Assembly: GCA_029260795.1 (NCBI GenBank)
Contig: JAJDCO010000021.1
Span: 1 to 34,226, forward strand
From: Planctomycetota bacterium
GTDB lineage: Bacteria > Planctomycetota > OFTM77
DNA length: 34,226 bases
Direction: 5' to 3'
The notes under the pieces are model-generated. The model made no database searches and had not been told where the DNA came from. It saw only the letters and a list, made by a program, of their open reading frames with translations. A program made the translations under genes and the position numbers. Below, piece by piece: positions 33,972 to 34,226 of the stretch. Each line of letters starts with the position of its first letter. The first letter of the stretch is position 1.

Positions 33972-34226
33972 CGAAATGCTCCAGACCGTTCCCTCGGAGG
34001 CCCGAATTCATTCGGGTGGGAGGTCGTCAACCTCGCCTCCGCTCGATCAGGCGGATTCAACGTTCAACGTTCAACGTTCAACGTTCAACGTTCAGATCTT
34101 CAAGTCGGCGCGCTAGAGCTTTTTCAACGCTCGGGTTTCAGTCCGCTTCGCAGTCGGTCTCGCGTGACGATTGCCGTCGGTGGCTCTGCCTTCTCGCACG
34201 TGCATGGGGTACAGAGACCCGAACGG
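33972..34226 (+). repeat. Dispersed repeat, copy 2 (partner of 1-234)
   Basis: Same sequence and orientation as 1-234, with five instead of two TTCAACG units. It is preceded at 33961-33974 by gctttgcaacacga, found also at 350-363. Its last 16 bases, acagagacccgaacgg, are identical to the left terminal inverted repeat at 6868-6883. The window ends here, so the right border is unseen. Confidence 0.95.

Overview
The window is 34.2 kb of GC-rich DNA from a diderm bacterium. Lipoproteins with lipoboxes, an outer-membrane beta-barrel, a Wza-type export lipoprotein and a periplasmic-sensor kinase all point to two membranes. An ASPIC/UnbV (CRTAC1-like) lipoprotein, an M64 peptidase, a 67K-type SppA, secreted EF-hand-like proteins and an NtrB/NtrC-type pair together suggest a large-genome environmental lineage such as Planctomycetota, Acidobacteriota or Myxococcota. 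That placement is inference: there is no rRNA or ribosomal protein gene here to fix the taxonomy, and no tRNA, CRISPR array, transposase or phage gene was seen.

Layout. Positions 1-234 and 33972-34226 are two diverged copies of one repeat in the same orientation, so both window edges sit inside a dispersed repeat. Next come a small HNH protein (-) and a divergent GNAT acetyltransferase (+), then a membrane histidine kinase and sigma54-type response regulator overlapping by 4 bp, and a secreted M64 metallopeptidase. A 218-bp nested palindrome with 16-bp terminal inverted repeats (6868-7085) separates the peptidase from a YdcF-like membrane protein (-), which is divergent from an APC-family amino acid permease (+). 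A frameshifted, truncated MBL-fold gene and a secreted EF-hand-like protein follow on the minus strand. The plus strand then carries SppA, an FG-GAP/UnbV lipoprotein, a DMT transporter, a small lipoprotein, an alpha/beta-hydrolase-fold protein without a recognisable nucleophile, and a CPBP membrane protease. Rhodanese, RluD-like pseudouridine synthase and a class I methyltransferase lie on the minus strand.

22351-23057 has no convincing gene but holds a good intrinsic terminator, so it may encode an untranslated RNA. It is followed by a secreted Cys/Lys-rich protein made of about ten near-identical short repeats (23058-23660), with its own strong Shine-Dalgarno and terminator. A second gene-free stretch (23661-24215) is rich in inverted repeats and carries a copy of the terminal-inverted-repeat motif.

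24216-33916 is mainly an exopolysaccharide assembly and export locus: an unknown secreted protein, an outer-membrane beta-barrel, an OPX (Wza-family) lipoprotein, a Wzz-like co-polymerase fused to a BY-kinase with a C-terminal tyrosine cluster, a TPR protein, an O-antigen ligase/polymerase-like membrane protein and a UDP-sugar epimerase. From the kinase fusion onward the genes overlap (4, 4 and 59 bp), indicating one operon. No glycosyltransferase or Wzx flippase is in the window, so sugar assembly must be encoded elsewhere.

The most unusual items are the repeat family (terminal repeats plus the MITE-like palindrome), the Cys/Lys repeat protein, the serine-less hydrolase next to the CPBP protease, and the orphan terminator. 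All functional calls come from reading motifs by eye, with no database search.
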